From: Lumbricus rubellus
Taxonomy: Eukaryota > Annelida > Clitellata > Crassiclitellata > Lumbricidae
Length of the DNA: 64,000 nucleotides
Direction: 5' to 3'
Assembly (NCBI GenBank): GCA_945859605.1
Contig: OX243824.1
Span: forward strand, 6,562,537 to 6,626,536
The notes under the pieces: generated by a model
What the model was told of the DNA's origin: nothing
Databases searched by the model: none
Seen by the model: only the letters and a program-made list of their open reading frames with translations
Made by a program: the position numbers and the translations under genes
Part shown: positions 11,557-21,236 of the stretch, one piece after another
Numbering within the stretch: position 1 is the first letter of the stretch
How the letters are laid out: each line of letters begins with the position of its first letter

Positions 11557-13110
11557 CTAATCTCCTGTCCATATAAAATTCGATTTCTTGTCAGGCACTA
11601 CCTGAATAACTTTGGCTCTCGATCTTTTGCCGCACGCTATTACCAGCAGCGAACAGATTAGTTCTATTATTTCGGCAAACGTTGGAACGCAGATTCCAAG
11701 CCACAGGTTGAACGATCCACCCAAATTGGCCACCAGGGTGTCCCAGGTGACCGTCGCGGAATCCGCATACACGTTGATTTTCTCATCGGAAAACGTTAGC
11801 AACACCTCAAGAAAATTGTCTTCGATTAGCCTTAGACTTTTGATTTGCTTTACCGTTTCCTCGTTCGATTGGTTATCGGAGTTCTTCAGGATGTCCTCGT
11901 AGGTCGAAAACTTGTCACCATAGAGTACATTATTCCGGATGAACTGTTTGTAAAAGGAAAGGTGGTAGAGCGGATTTGGCCATTGCGAAGATGAAGCGCT
12001 CGTGTCGTAGTACGTTTCTGAGCAAGGTATCGGGCAGTCACAGGCATCCTCGTCAGGCACGAAGGTACCCTGGCAGAGGATCAATTCCAACCGACGTCTC
12101 GCCGCTTCCACGGGAAGTTCAGACCCGTTGACGGCCTCGGTGATGTTGGCGCAGAACGAACCGTTTACGAGGTTGAATTCTTCATCGGTGAAGATCTCAT
12201 CGTTGTCGAGACATTTGCATTCTTTGATCATCTGGCGTTGTCTGCAGAGACTGATACAAGCCGAGGTGCTGTAGATTTGCGAGTCCGACTGTGACGGTAC
12301 GAGCAGTTCCCGATCGGTGCAGTCGCCATACGGCTTAGGGAGACGATTGACGGTCGTCTGCGTGAGTTGGATGTTCAGTTGGTTTCCTGCCGAGACCATT
12401 ATCGATGCTTTCGAATTTGGAAGCGTGCCCCTTGGATGAATCATGACGCGTGCGCCTGTGCCCATCGATACACGAATCCAAGAATTGTAGCCGTCGATGA
12501 TTTCAGATTGGAAATTGTTCGTGAAGAGCAACACTGTGACTGCGGCTACAGTGCCGTTGGTTCGGTCCAGCTCGATCTGGTGACACTTTTGCAATGGAGG
12601 TGTCAGAACTGCCGTGGTGGTACATGGAGCCGGTGTGTACATGTCCCAACCGTATTGTTGACACTCCACGACGAAGCCATCGTTTTCGCGGAATTCCTCC
12701 ATTAGTGGAGTGTTCGCGTTGTAGAATTCAATGGATTTCACGACCGCTAGCAATCTTGAACCCGTGGTCTGTTGTTCTTCGGGTATATACTGCATCATGG
12801 TTTCGATCGTTTTCAGGTACTCATTGTAGCTGGCGCTGCTCATGTTGTAGACCGGGAAAAGGTTGCAGATTGTGACATCGGGAAAGTTCGGTTTAGTGTG
12901 AAGCACTTTGGAGCTTCTGGTCACAGCGTGCGAAGTGTAATTATAAAGTACACTATAGAGTTGGAAGAGAAGAAGACCAAAGCAAATAACAATGGAGATC
13001 AGCCAGAAGAATCGAATTACCTTGCTTGAGGTCTTGACGATTCGACCGACTCCCTTTATTCCTGTGGTCTCGGCAAATCTTCTCAGCTCTTGACGGGTTT
13101 CGTTCAGCAT
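11557..13110 (-). CDS. DEG/ENaC-family cation channel subunit, array gene 1 (517 aa, intronless)
   Basis: Single open exon. Layout: short cytosolic N-terminus with TTGIKG (K19-G20 at the usual HG site), TM1 about 30-52, then the family signature FPDVTICNL. A large extracellular domain follows, with several N-glycosylation sequons, a cysteine-rich stretch CISLCRQRQMIKECKCLD and the palm motif PCSETYYDTSASSSQW. TM2 is about 462-495 with LGGSFNLWLGIC. DEG/ENaC proteins form trimeric, usually Na+-selective plasma-membrane channels gated by peptides, protons, mechanical force or constitutively; the ligand here is unknown. The pore has GIC (472-474) where most members have G/S-X-S. The alanine at the degenerin position (LVANLGG) is a small residue, as expected. 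The C-terminus (ending IWTGD) differs from the paralogues and has no PY motif. Start chosen because all six paralogues align from a gcaATG context. Closest to gene 3. Confidence 0.93.
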   Translation of the reverse strand: MLNETRQELRRFAETTGIKGVGRIVKTSSKVIRFFWLISIVICFGLLLFQLYSVLYNYTSHAVTRSSKVLHTKPNFPDVTICNLFPVYNMSSASYNEYLKTIETMMQYIPEEQQTTGSRLLAVVKSIEFYNANTPLMEEFRENDGFVVECQQYGWDMYTPAPCTTTAVLTPPLQKCHQIELDRTNGTVAAVTVLLFTNNFQSEIIDGYNSWIRVSMGTGARVMIHPRGTLPNSKASIMVSAGNQLNIQLTQTTVNRLPKPYGDCTDRELLVPSQSDSQIYSTSACISLCRQRQMIKECKCLDNDEIFTDEEFNLVNGSFCANITEAVNGSELPVEAARRRLELILCQGTFVPDEDACDCPIPCSETYYDTSASSSQWPNPLYHLSFYKQFIRNNVLYGDKFSTYEDILKNSDNQSNEETVKQIKSLRLIEDNFLEVLLTFSDEKINVYADSATVTWDTLVANLGGSFNLWLGICVPTFAEIIELICSLLVIACGKRSRAKVIQVVPDKKSNFIWTGD

Positions 13111-13177
13111 TGCATTAATCTTTGTGTAAAAAGGTGTAGGGGCCTGTAACCTTCCAGCAGCCAGTCCAAAGTTAACT

Positions 13178-13210
13178 ATGTTCGTTGAGTGATTTCGACC
13201 GTGTCGCTTA
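13178..13210 (-). promoter_or_regulatory. Conserved upstream block, DEG/ENaC gene 1
   Basis: The stretch containing tcgaccgtgtcgctta recurs upstream of all six channel genes, here 68-100 bp before the ATG. It is interrupted by a stop in the frame that is open in genes 4-6, so a promoter or 5' UTR element is more likely than coding sequence. Confidence 0.5.
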
Positions 13211-13986
13211 GGAATATTATAGTCACGGAGTAGAACACGTTACTGGATACGTTCTGTTTGTGCTTCGTTTATATTGTAGATCTATCTGATTAATTGCGCG
13301 TTCGAATCATTTGAAGAGCGATTAGCGAATACCGCATAATGGCGGTAATTGCTGCAGTGGGAAACAATTATTATTGCTACCTATAAAATTATGTAGTAAG
13401 CGCTCAGATTTTATGGGAAGTCGGTTCCGAAAGATCAATATCAATTCTGTTTGCATTAACTATTTGCTGATGAATTGTTTGTTGAAAATGTCAATAAAAG
13501 TGCGCAGGACCTTGTCGTCTGAAATCGGCTTCGTTGATTTAACAGACGTGAGTGTCGCGCCGCAGGCCGAAGTAAAAACGAGCTGTACGTGTACTATACC
13601 CAACTAATGTTCCATAAGAGGATAATATTGATCTGTGCAAAACGTTTAATGTTTGTGTCCATGTTTCGCACTATGTCGGATTGATCCCATCAAGTAGGCT
13701 AGTCTAAATGTGCATGTATTCAAGCTAAATGCAATTTTAGAATGAAACGTTGATACTGCTGGAAGTTGACTCCCTTACACGGGATGAAGTTGATTATAAC
13801 GAACATCACTTTTACCGCACTTGTGTTTAATGCATAGGGCATTGTGTAGAAACTGCCATAACAAAAGGCATGTCATGCCCAACGTCCTCTGTATACCAGA
13901 AATTAAGAATAGTAATGTTTCATGAGTAGGATATAGCCTATTATTTCCTATCCACCAGACTGTTTAATGCACTTGATTCCTCTACG
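13211..13986. other. Intergenic between channel genes 1 and 2
   Basis: No gene. The left part resembles the distal upstream block of other array genes (taattgcgcgttcgaatcat). The right part (about 13760-13986) resembles the sequence downstream of gene 4 at 20985-21236. Confidence 0.5.
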
Positions 13987-15525
13987 CTAGATGGTTGGTT
14001 TCCTGTCAGGCACCACTTGAATAACGTTTCCTTTCCTTTTGCAACACACAATGACCAGCAGCGAGTAGATTAGTTCTATTATTTCGGCAAATGTTGGGAC
14101 GCAGATTCCAAGCCACAGGTTGAATGATCCACCCAAATTGGCCACAAGAGTGTCCCAGGTGATTGCCGCGGAATCCGTAATCTCATTGATGGTTTCCTCC
14201 GAAAACATTATCGTTAGCTCAAGAAAATTGTCTTCAATCAGTCGAACTCTTTTGATTTGCACGAGTGTTTCCTCGTCTGTTTGGTTTGATGAGTTCATCA
14301 GGATTTCTTCGTAGATCGAGAACTTGCTGCCGTACTGATCTTTATTCCGGATGTACTGCTTGTAAAAGGAGAGGTGGTAGAGCGGATTTGGCCATTGGGA
14401 AGATGAAGCGGTAGTGTCGTAGTACGTTTCTGAGCAAGGTGTGGGACAGTTGCAGACACTTTCGTTGGGTACGAAGGTTGTTTGGCATTGGATGAATTCC
14501 AGACGTCGTCTCACTCTTTCCGGAAGAAGCGGTTTATTCTCGTCGGCGGTCTGTGTGATGTTGGTGCAGAACGTACGGTTCGCGAGATCGAGTTCCTCAT
14601 CGGTGAAGAGTTCACTGTTGTCAAGACATTTGCACTTCCCTACTATCTGGCGTTGCCTGCAGATGCTGATGCAAGGCCAGGTGCTGTAGTTAGGCGAGTT
14701 CGGTTGGGAATTCAGTCTGTCGCGATCGGTGCAGTTGCCATATGGCTTTGGGAGAACACTGACTTTCGTCTGCTTGAGAAGAATGTTCGCCTGGTTTCCT
14801 GCAGAGATCATGGTCGCAGTTTTCGAATTGGGAAGGGTGCCCCTCGGATGAATGAGGACGTTTGCACCCGTGCCTGTCGACATTCGGATCCAGGAATGGT
14901 AGCCGTCAATGATTTGCGACTGGAGATTATTGGTGAAAATCAACACAGTGACTGCGGCTACAGTGCCGTTGGTCCAGTCCAATACGATCTGGTGACATTT
15001 TTGTAGCGGAATTGTGAGGACTGGCTTGGTTTTACATGGCTTTGGCATGTATAGATCCCAACCGTATTGTGTACAGTCCACGACCAAACCATCGTTGCTG
15101 GCATTGACTTCTTCCAATAATGGAGTGTTAACGTTGTAATACGTAATTGATTTCATTATCGTCCAAAGATCGGAATTTTCAGTAATTTGTCCTCCAAGTT
15201 CATACTTCCTTATGGTTTCGATCGTGTTCAGGTATTCACTGTAGCTTGAGCTACTCAAGTTGTTGACGGAGAAAAGGTTGCAGACGGTGACCTCTGGGAA
15301 GGTCGGTTTAGCGTGAACCACTTTGGAGCTTCTGGTCACAGTGTGCGACGTGTAGTTCGAGAGTACACTTTTGAGTTGGTAAAGAAGGAATGCAGCGCAG
15401 GCCAGAATGGAGATCAACCAGAAGAATCGAATTACCTTGCTTGTCGTCTTCACGATTCGACCGATTCCCTTTATTCCAGTCGTTTCCGCAAATCTTCTCA
15501 GCTCTTGGCGGATTTCGTTCAACAT
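13987..15525 (-). CDS. DEG/ENaC-family cation channel subunit, array gene 2 (512 aa, intronless)
   Basis: Same architecture as gene 1: K19-G20 in place of HG, TM1 about 30-52, signature FPEVTVCNL, extracellular domain with CISICRQRQIVGKCKCLD and PCSETYYDTTASSSQW, and TM2 with LGGSFNLWLGIC (GIC 473-475). The tail ends VVPDRKPTI. Nearest relative is gene 4: they share TNNLQS, QxNILLKQ and LDWTNG, and related DNA downstream of their stops. Expected at the plasma membrane as part of a trimer, perhaps with its paralogues; this is inferred from the family. The upstream conserved block is 156-200 bp from the ATG, further than in the other genes, with SINE-like sequence in between. No frameshift or stop is present, so the gene looks intact. 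Confidence 0.93.
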   Translation of the reverse strand: MLNEIRQELRRFAETTGIKGIGRIVKTTSKVIRFFWLISILACAAFLLYQLKSVLSNYTSHTVTRSSKVVHAKPTFPEVTVCNLFSVNNLSSSSYSEYLNTIETIRKYELGGQITENSDLWTIMKSITYYNVNTPLLEEVNASNDGLVVDCTQYGWDLYMPKPCKTKPVLTIPLQKCHQIVLDWTNGTVAAVTVLIFTNNLQSQIIDGYHSWIRMSTGTGANVLIHPRGTLPNSKTATMISAGNQANILLKQTKVSVLPKPYGNCTDRDRLNSQPNSPNYSTWPCISICRQRQIVGKCKCLDNSELFTDEELDLANRTFCTNITQTADENKPLLPERVRRRLEFIQCQTTFVPNESVCNCPTPCSETYYDTTASSSQWPNPLYHLSFYKQYIRNKDQYGSKFSIYEEILMNSSNQTDEETLVQIKRVRLIEDNFLELTIMFSEETINEITDSAAITWDTLVANLGGSFNLWLGICVPTFAEIIELIYSLLVIVCCKRKGNVIQVVPDRKPTI

Positions 15526-15554
15526 TGCAATGCTGTCTTCTCGGCAGTTGTGGA

Positions 15555-15655
15555 TAATCGTAGCCTAATCGTAATCGTAATCGTAATCTCCAAATTTCTA
15601 AATCGCTACTGGAAAGCCAAGCGCGGGGCACCAGCTTATTCACGAGCGCTGACAG
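15555..15655 (+). mobile_element. Short SINE-like dispersed repeat
   Basis: The sequence gtaatctccaaatttctaaa through ggcaccagcttattcacgag matches, in reverse orientation, 51689-51790; a weaker copy is at 53630-53690. It sits between gene 2's ATG and its conserved upstream block. Confidence 0.6.
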
Positions 15656-15680
15656 ATTATGGATAGATTATGGCCTACGC

Positions 15681-15725
15681 GTAACTATCAGAATTTTCGT
15701 CAGGTGTTTCTCGACCATGTTACTT
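15681..15725 (-). promoter_or_regulatory. Conserved upstream block, DEG/ENaC gene 2
   Basis: Degenerate version (gtaactatca, tcaggtgtttctcgaccatg) of the block shared by all six genes. It is displaced upstream by the repeat at 15555-15655. Confidence 0.4.
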
Positions 15726-15853
15726 GCGTCTATATAGGATTGTGACGGCAGCTTTTTGAGCGCGTTTTAAGGCCTAAGCTTACTGGATATATGCAGGTCA
15801 CTTTTATTGAATCTGAAAATAGTACTGCAAGCGAATTGCATGGAAGGCAATTT

Positions 15854-15925
15854 GCGTTAATGGAACTTAGTTTTGCCACTGTTTTGGATGCGTTAATGGA
15901 ACTTAGTTTTCCCACTGTTTTGAAT
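15854..15925. repeat. Tandem duplication, 2 x 36 bp
   Basis: Two adjacent 36-bp copies beginning gcgttaatggaacttag. The unit resembles the distal upstream block of genes 3-5 (ttaatggaa...gtg). Confidence 0.85.
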
Positions 15926-16824
15926 GCGCGCAGCCTACCACTAGCCTGTATTTGCACATTCTGCCATAAAGCTTTCTTGTGGATCAATATCAGTTGCGTG
16001 TATGTTGATATGCGTTAATCGATTAGAAAAACAGTTATTGCAAATTGCCAAATGCCTATAAAAGCATTTAAATGATCATGAGCCTGCTATATTTTTGATC
16101 TGTTAGGCCTACAACTGCTCCGTCCTTCCATTACCTAAAATTTGCTAATTGCTTTAGGCCTATATATCCATTGCTGTTCCGCCTCTTTTGAAGTCGGTTA
16201 ACTCCCTCCAGTTGTACGACAAATACCTGACTCATCCTACGAACTCACCCAAACTTCGCCTCTTGTTGTCTCTCCGCAGGTCTTTTATACAAAACTGAGA
16301 ATGCACTGTTTTTTCACTCACAAATCCTACCCGACTGCTCCATTTTGCTCATTTTTATTCCTGGGAGAACTTCCCACCTGCATGGAGATGTCTAGATTAA
16401 ACGCTGGTCGGGTTGCCACCATCTTGTTTTCGCTTCTTGAGCGCCTTCTTAGGTGAGATTATTGTAAGATTATTGTAAGGCGCTATAATGGATATTATGT
16501 ATGCATGTCATACATTCAGGAAGACTTTCTTATTTCCTCGAGGCTATGATAACAGCGCTTCTGAATAGCTTGTAGACCTACTGCAAGAGGTGATTTATAA
16601 ATCATCATATGCGATTAGATGAATTGATTTTGTTTGTCAGGATTCCTCGGCCTTTCCAGTTGACTTGCCCGAGTGTCCATTTGTGCAAAAGTCTTAAAAC
16701 CGTTTTTCGCGACATACTCCAATCTTGTAGTCCAGCTACGCAGTTTCCTGTTTTGAAACAAGCTGTACACGTAGGCATACAACACTTTCTTGCATTATAC
16801 AGAGCACTTATGGTTTCCAGTTCA
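15926..16824. other. Intergenic between channel genes 2 and 3
   Basis: About 900 bp with two exact TAGGCCTA palindromes and no supportable gene. Confidence 0.4.
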
Positions 16825-18360
16825 TCACAACGTAGACTCTTTCCTGTCAGGTACTACATGAATAAGGTTGGCTCTCCTTTTGCCGCACACTATTGCCAGC
16901 AACGAGTAGATCAGTTCTATTATTTCGACAAACGTTGGAACGCAGATACCAAGCCACAGGTTGAATGATCCACCCAAATTAGCCACCAGGGTGTCCCAGG
17001 TGATCGCCGCTGAATTGGTGAACTCGTAGATTTTCTTCTCGGAAAACAGTATCACAATCTCAAGGAAATTGTCTTGTATCAGTCGAAAGTTCTTGATCTG
17101 ATAGACCGTTTCCTCATCGGTTTTGTTTGCGGCGTTCTTCAGGATTTCTTCGTAGATCGAGAACTTGCTGCCATACAGAACGCTTTTCTGGATGAACCGT
17201 TTGTAAAAGGAGAGTTGGTAAAGTGGATTTGGCCATTGTGAAGATGAAACCATAGGGTCGTAATTTGTTTCTGAGCAAGCTATCGGACATTCGCAAGCAT
17301 CCTCGTTAGGTGCGAAATTTTCCTGGCAAAGGATCAATTTCAAACGATGTCTTGCTGCTTCCTTGGGAAGTTGAGACCCGTTGACGGCCTCGGTGATGTT
17401 GGCACAGAACGAACCATTTACAAGATTGAATTCTTTATTGGTGAAGATCTCACCGTTGTCAAGACATTTGCATTTCTCAATCATCTGGCGTTGTCTACAG
17501 AGACTGGTGCAACTGACGCTGCTGTAGATTGGCGAGTTTGTTTGCGACGGTATCAGGCGCTTCTGGTAGGTGCAGTTGCCATACGGATGCGGGAGACGAT
17601 TGACGGTCGTCTGCGTGAGTTGGATGTTGAGTTGGTTTCCTGTAGAGATCATTATCGATGTTCTCGGATTGGGAAGGGTTCCGCTTGGATGAATCATGAC
17701 ACGTGCGCCCGTGCCTGTAGACATTCGGATCCAGGAATTGTAGCCGTCAATGATTTGCGACTGGAAACTGTTCGTGAATATCAACACTGTGATTGCAGCA
17801 ACAGTGTCGTTCTTCGAAATGATCTGGTGACACTTTTGTAATGGAGGAGTCAGAACTGCCTTGGTTTTACATGGCGCCGATTTGTACATGTCCCAATCGT
17901 ACTGTAGACATTGCACGATGAACCCATCAAGGGTTTCATGGAACTGCTTTGTTAGAGGAGTGTTCGCGTTGTAGAATTCAATTGATCTAATATTCGTCCA
18001 CAATTCTGAATCTCTAGTCAGTTGTGATTCAGGTACATACTCCTTCATAGTTTCGATCGTTTTCAAATATTCGTTGTAGCTGGTGCTGCTAATATTGTAG
18101 ACTGGGAAAAGGTTGCAGATTGTTACATCTGGAAAGTTCGGTTTAGTGTGAAACACTTTGGAGCTTCTCGTCACAGTGTGCGAAGTGTAGTTATAAAGTA
18201 CATTGTAGAGCTGGAATAGAAGAATTACTAGACAAGCCAGAATGGAGATCAGCCAGAAGAATCGAATTACCTTGCTTGTAGACTTGACGATTCGACCGAC
18301 TCCCTTTATTCCTGTCGTTTCGGCAAATCTTCTCAACTCTTGACGGGTTTCGTTCAGCAT
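16825..18360 (-). CDS. DEG/ENaC-family cation channel subunit, array gene 3 (511 aa, intronless)
   Basis: Intact single-exon channel: TTGIKG at 15-20, TM1 about 30-52, FPDVTICNL, the cysteine-rich CTSLCRQRQMIEKCKCLD, and ECPIACSETNYDPMVSSSQW. TM2 carries LGGSFNLWLGIC (GIC 471-473) followed by VPTFVEIIEL. Two departures from the paralogues: PCSETYYD has become ACSETNYD, and the Trp-Thr segment after HQI is shortened (ISKNDTVAA). Closest to gene 1 (shared NQLNIQLTQTTVNRLP and NGSFCANITEAVNGS). Function inferred from the family: ligand- or mechanically gated cation channel of the plasma membrane. Start chosen by alignment to paralogues; it has the same gcaATG context. Confidence 0.93.
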   Translation of the reverse strand: MLNETRQELRRFAETTGIKGVGRIVKSTSKVIRFFWLISILACLVILLFQLYNVLYNYTSHTVTRSSKVFHTKPNFPDVTICNLFPVYNISSTSYNEYLKTIETMKEYVPESQLTRDSELWTNIRSIEFYNANTPLTKQFHETLDGFIVQCLQYDWDMYKSAPCKTKAVLTPPLQKCHQIISKNDTVAAITVLIFTNSFQSQIIDGYNSWIRMSTGTGARVMIHPSGTLPNPRTSIMISTGNQLNIQLTQTTVNRLPHPYGNCTYQKRLIPSQTNSPIYSSVSCTSLCRQRQMIEKCKCLDNGEIFTNKEFNLVNGSFCANITEAVNGSQLPKEAARHRLKLILCQENFAPNEDACECPIACSETNYDPMVSSSQWPNPLYQLSFYKRFIQKSVLYGSKFSIYEEILKNAANKTDEETVYQIKNFRLIQDNFLEIVILFSEKKIYEFTNSAAITWDTLVANLGGSFNLWLGICVPTFVEIIELIYSLLAIVCGKRRANLIHVVPDRKESTL

Positions 18361-18403
18361 TGCATTAATGTATTTTTTTTAATAGAAAGGTGAGTAGCAT
18401 CCG

Positions 18404-18460
18404 AGTAACCAATCCGAATGTTGCTGTTGGCCTCTTCGTCGAATGTTTTCCACCGAAAAG
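18404..18460 (-). promoter_or_regulatory. Conserved upstream block, DEG/ENaC gene 3
   Basis: Contains gtaaccaatccgaatgttgc and cgtcgaatgttttccacc, matching genes 4-6. It lies 44-100 bp before the ATG. A second conserved stretch (gcgaattacttgaatgtgaa) lies at about 18555-18640. Confidence 0.5.
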
Positions 18461-19239
18461 TCTGTATTACCGCATATGACTGCAGAGTAACTACTGTTCC
18501 TCACACGCTGTATATATGCTGTTTGCTTCATTTTAGAGTGGGTGGTATTAATTATTCTGCATGCGAATTACTTGAATGTGAATTTTGAATACATGCATGT
18601 CGTATTTATGTTAATGGAACGTGATTTCCCGCACTATAAGGGATGAATGCTACTACAGTCGTTTCTGCGCATTCCAATTATGTTGTTACCAATTAGCGAT
18701 CCGTGTCATTTCTGTAGATATAATTGATGACGAACAGATATAGACCTAGTTGCACATGATTGGCGGTAAACGCATTCAGGTGAGCTTTCTACTTTGGGCT
18801 CATTTTGCATTATATAATATAGCAGTCCGTGAGCGAGGAGCCAATTGAGAGCTCAGGAGCCGCTTGTCCAGCTGATCGGAGGTCAGACCGCCGCTGGGCA
18901 CCAGAAGTGAGACGGCAGAGCTCCTGCAGGTAGGCTACATGGGGGAGCCAGAACCTCCATCAGGCTCCATGCAGCGCCAGACTAATGCAGAAACCCTATA
19001 GATCAGCTGTGGGAAAAGAACTTAAATAAGCCAGTGGAGTAGCCTACAACCCGCATGTATACTCCGTGACTAGGTCAAATCTAGGGATGCGACCTTAAGA
19101 CGTGCTGCTGTGCGCAGAACCCGGTCACGACACCCAATCCGGGATCGCCGGGACCCGACATATAGAGAGCGCTGCAATAGTCGAGAGGAGAAACCACCAG
19201 TCCTAGAGTCTGTTGCATGTTTAAATCAGCCAATTAGGC

Positions 19240-19241
<2 letters not shown>

Positions 19242-19297
<56 letters not shown>
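19242..19297. repeat. (TA)n microsatellite
   Basis: 56 bp of uninterrupted TA dinucleotides. Confidence 0.98.
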
Positions 19298-19302
<5 letters not shown>

Positions 19303-19866
19303 CTCTTATCCATTAATGGAGTTGTAAATGAACCTCTGGCCTCCATTCCAAGATCAGAGAAGTTCCAATTGCCACCAGTCACAAATAACTAGGCTAATAG
19401 ACACGTCTATTTCCATCCTCATTCTTGTCCATAGACATCTAGAGTTTTCTAGACAGATAACATGCTTAATGTATTGTATCTTAATGTATCTTGCCTATTC
19501 TATCAGCACCGACAAGTCCAGTAATTGAGGTGTCAAAACATTAATTGAGGTGTCAAAACATCAAACTGAGTTCAGTCATAATTATGTGCGTGTCATTGAT
19601 ACCTCACAGGTATTAGGCTATAGGCCTACATAATAGACATGCACATGTGTGATCCGTATCTATATACTTAAGTTCAAATATGCACACTCTTCTCCTACAC
19701 GGACCACACATCAATTACACCTAGGCCCTATAGCCTATTCGTTTATTTTGAAAGATCCTTATGCATGCACGTATATATACCTTGTAACAGACGCAACTTG
19801 TTATAGCAACAAAACTGATTCTTAGTTTAACAAGGTTAACAGTCAAAGTTTTGTTATCGGGCTTAG

Positions 19867-20160
19867 GATCGCTTTTCTTTCTGCTCTTCCATCAGTTTCC
19901 TGACGATGAGGCCCTTATGAAGTGTAGCTTCATCTTCATATAGGGTTTCCTTGGTCGCTTTGTCAGGTGATGACCAGTTCTCTCTTGACAGGGTAAGGAG
20001 GCCGGTGGGTCTTTGTTGACCTCGTTCGCCCTGAGGTGTCCTTCTAACACCTGCATGCCGCCTGCGTTGGCCAATCGTTCGGGGTTCATGGTGAACCTGT
20101 CCGCCTCGCGTAAGGCCCTAGGTCCTAGGAGGTACTTCGGTATGAACCTTCACCCCTGAC
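19867..20160 (-). pseudogene. Possible frameshifted retrocopy or TE coding remnant
   Basis: On the minus strand one frame reads LREADRFTMNPERLANAGG, and a shifted frame continues SPDKATKETLYEDEATLHKG and then IVRKLMEEQKEKRS before a stop. The two halves look like natural protein separated by a frameshift, with no introns. I do not recognise the family. It could equally be part of a transposable element. Confidence 0.25.
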
Positions 20161-20488
20161 GGCATAGCCTCACCATGCACTCCCTTACTTGACTGTTCTT
20201 AGGATATACATTTGTATAGTTGCTGGAGGATTGGATCGAGTGCCAATTTAAATAAATCATTAGAGATTCCGATACACTGTGGATACAGGATCCTACAGAC
20301 AAAGTTTCGATCGTCTTGAAAGGGAAGATCGAAACTATAGGCTAATTATAGTTGTAACTACGCCACTGGTTGCACTCCGCCAGTGCCAGTCCCAAGTCTG
20401 GATAAAGGAGGAGGGCGTCGCTAATGGTCCTTGTTACCACACAGTGACGCTAAACTGCAAATACCACCACCCATATAGTTGTCATGAT

Positions 20489-20688
20489 CATAGGCGTACG
20501 GGAGATTTCAGCAGTGTGGGGGGGGGCAAAGATTGAACTTCTGCCCGAAAAAATATATCCGTCAAAAAAGTTGACGACCTTTTTTAGTCGTTCGGGCCTG
20601 TGTTTGCCCGAAAAAAGACTTTCCCGAAAGTGGTGGAGGGGGCATTTGTCCACCCCTGGACCCCGCCTCATAGTTACGCCTACCTATG
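20489..20688. mobile_element. hAT-like MITE (family C), 200 bp
   Basis: The ends are cataggcgtacgg and, reversed, cataggtaggcgtaac, with an exact 8-bp duplication GTCATGAT at 20481-20488 and 20689-20696. No transposase inside. Confidence 0.85.
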
Positions 20689-21236
20689 GTCATGATTGCT
20701 TCATTTAATGCCGCTGGGGTGACCAATGACCATGCAATCAGAGGCGTGCATTACGCATTCAATTAAACCAACTAATGCCCCATGGATCCACATGGAATTG
20801 GCGAGTAGGCCTAAATTATATAGCCTAGATCTTAGTATATTATAGGGCCTACGCATCATAACGCATGTGCAGAAGTTTCACTGTATACGACGCAAAGAAT
20901 TGTGTAGTCTAAATAGATTCAAGCTAATAACAATGGAAATGAAATGTTTAAAATGATATAAATTGATCCCTTTAGACGAAGTGCTGCATATTGTGATGAA
21001 CGTACGTCCTGTCGCACTTGTGTCTAATTGCACAAGACATTAGCCTATAGATATATATTGCCACAACAAAAATTGTCACAACAAAAGGCAACAGTAGTTC
21101 TACAGTCATGCACCAGATCCTGGGTAGCCTACTAAAAAAATTAAGATTAGTAATGTTTTACGAGTATAGGCCTACTCATTGAGTAGAGTATTTTCCTGTT
21201 CATCAAACAGTTACAAGCAACTAATTTTTCCCCATG

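Larger units (their letters stand above)
18461..20480. other. Intergenic between channel genes 3 and 4, repeat-rich
   Basis: About 2 kb. GC-richer sequence at 18830-19240 of TE character runs into the (TA)n tract. A peptide-like but frame-broken stretch lies at about 19867-20160 (minus). No intact gene. Confidence 0.45.

Noticed and set aside
12367..12875. Plus-strand open frames inside the channel genes (also 14482-15006, 17347-17841, 30056-30613)
   Set aside because: Antisense shadows of the conserved DEG/ENaC coding sequence; no independent protein features.
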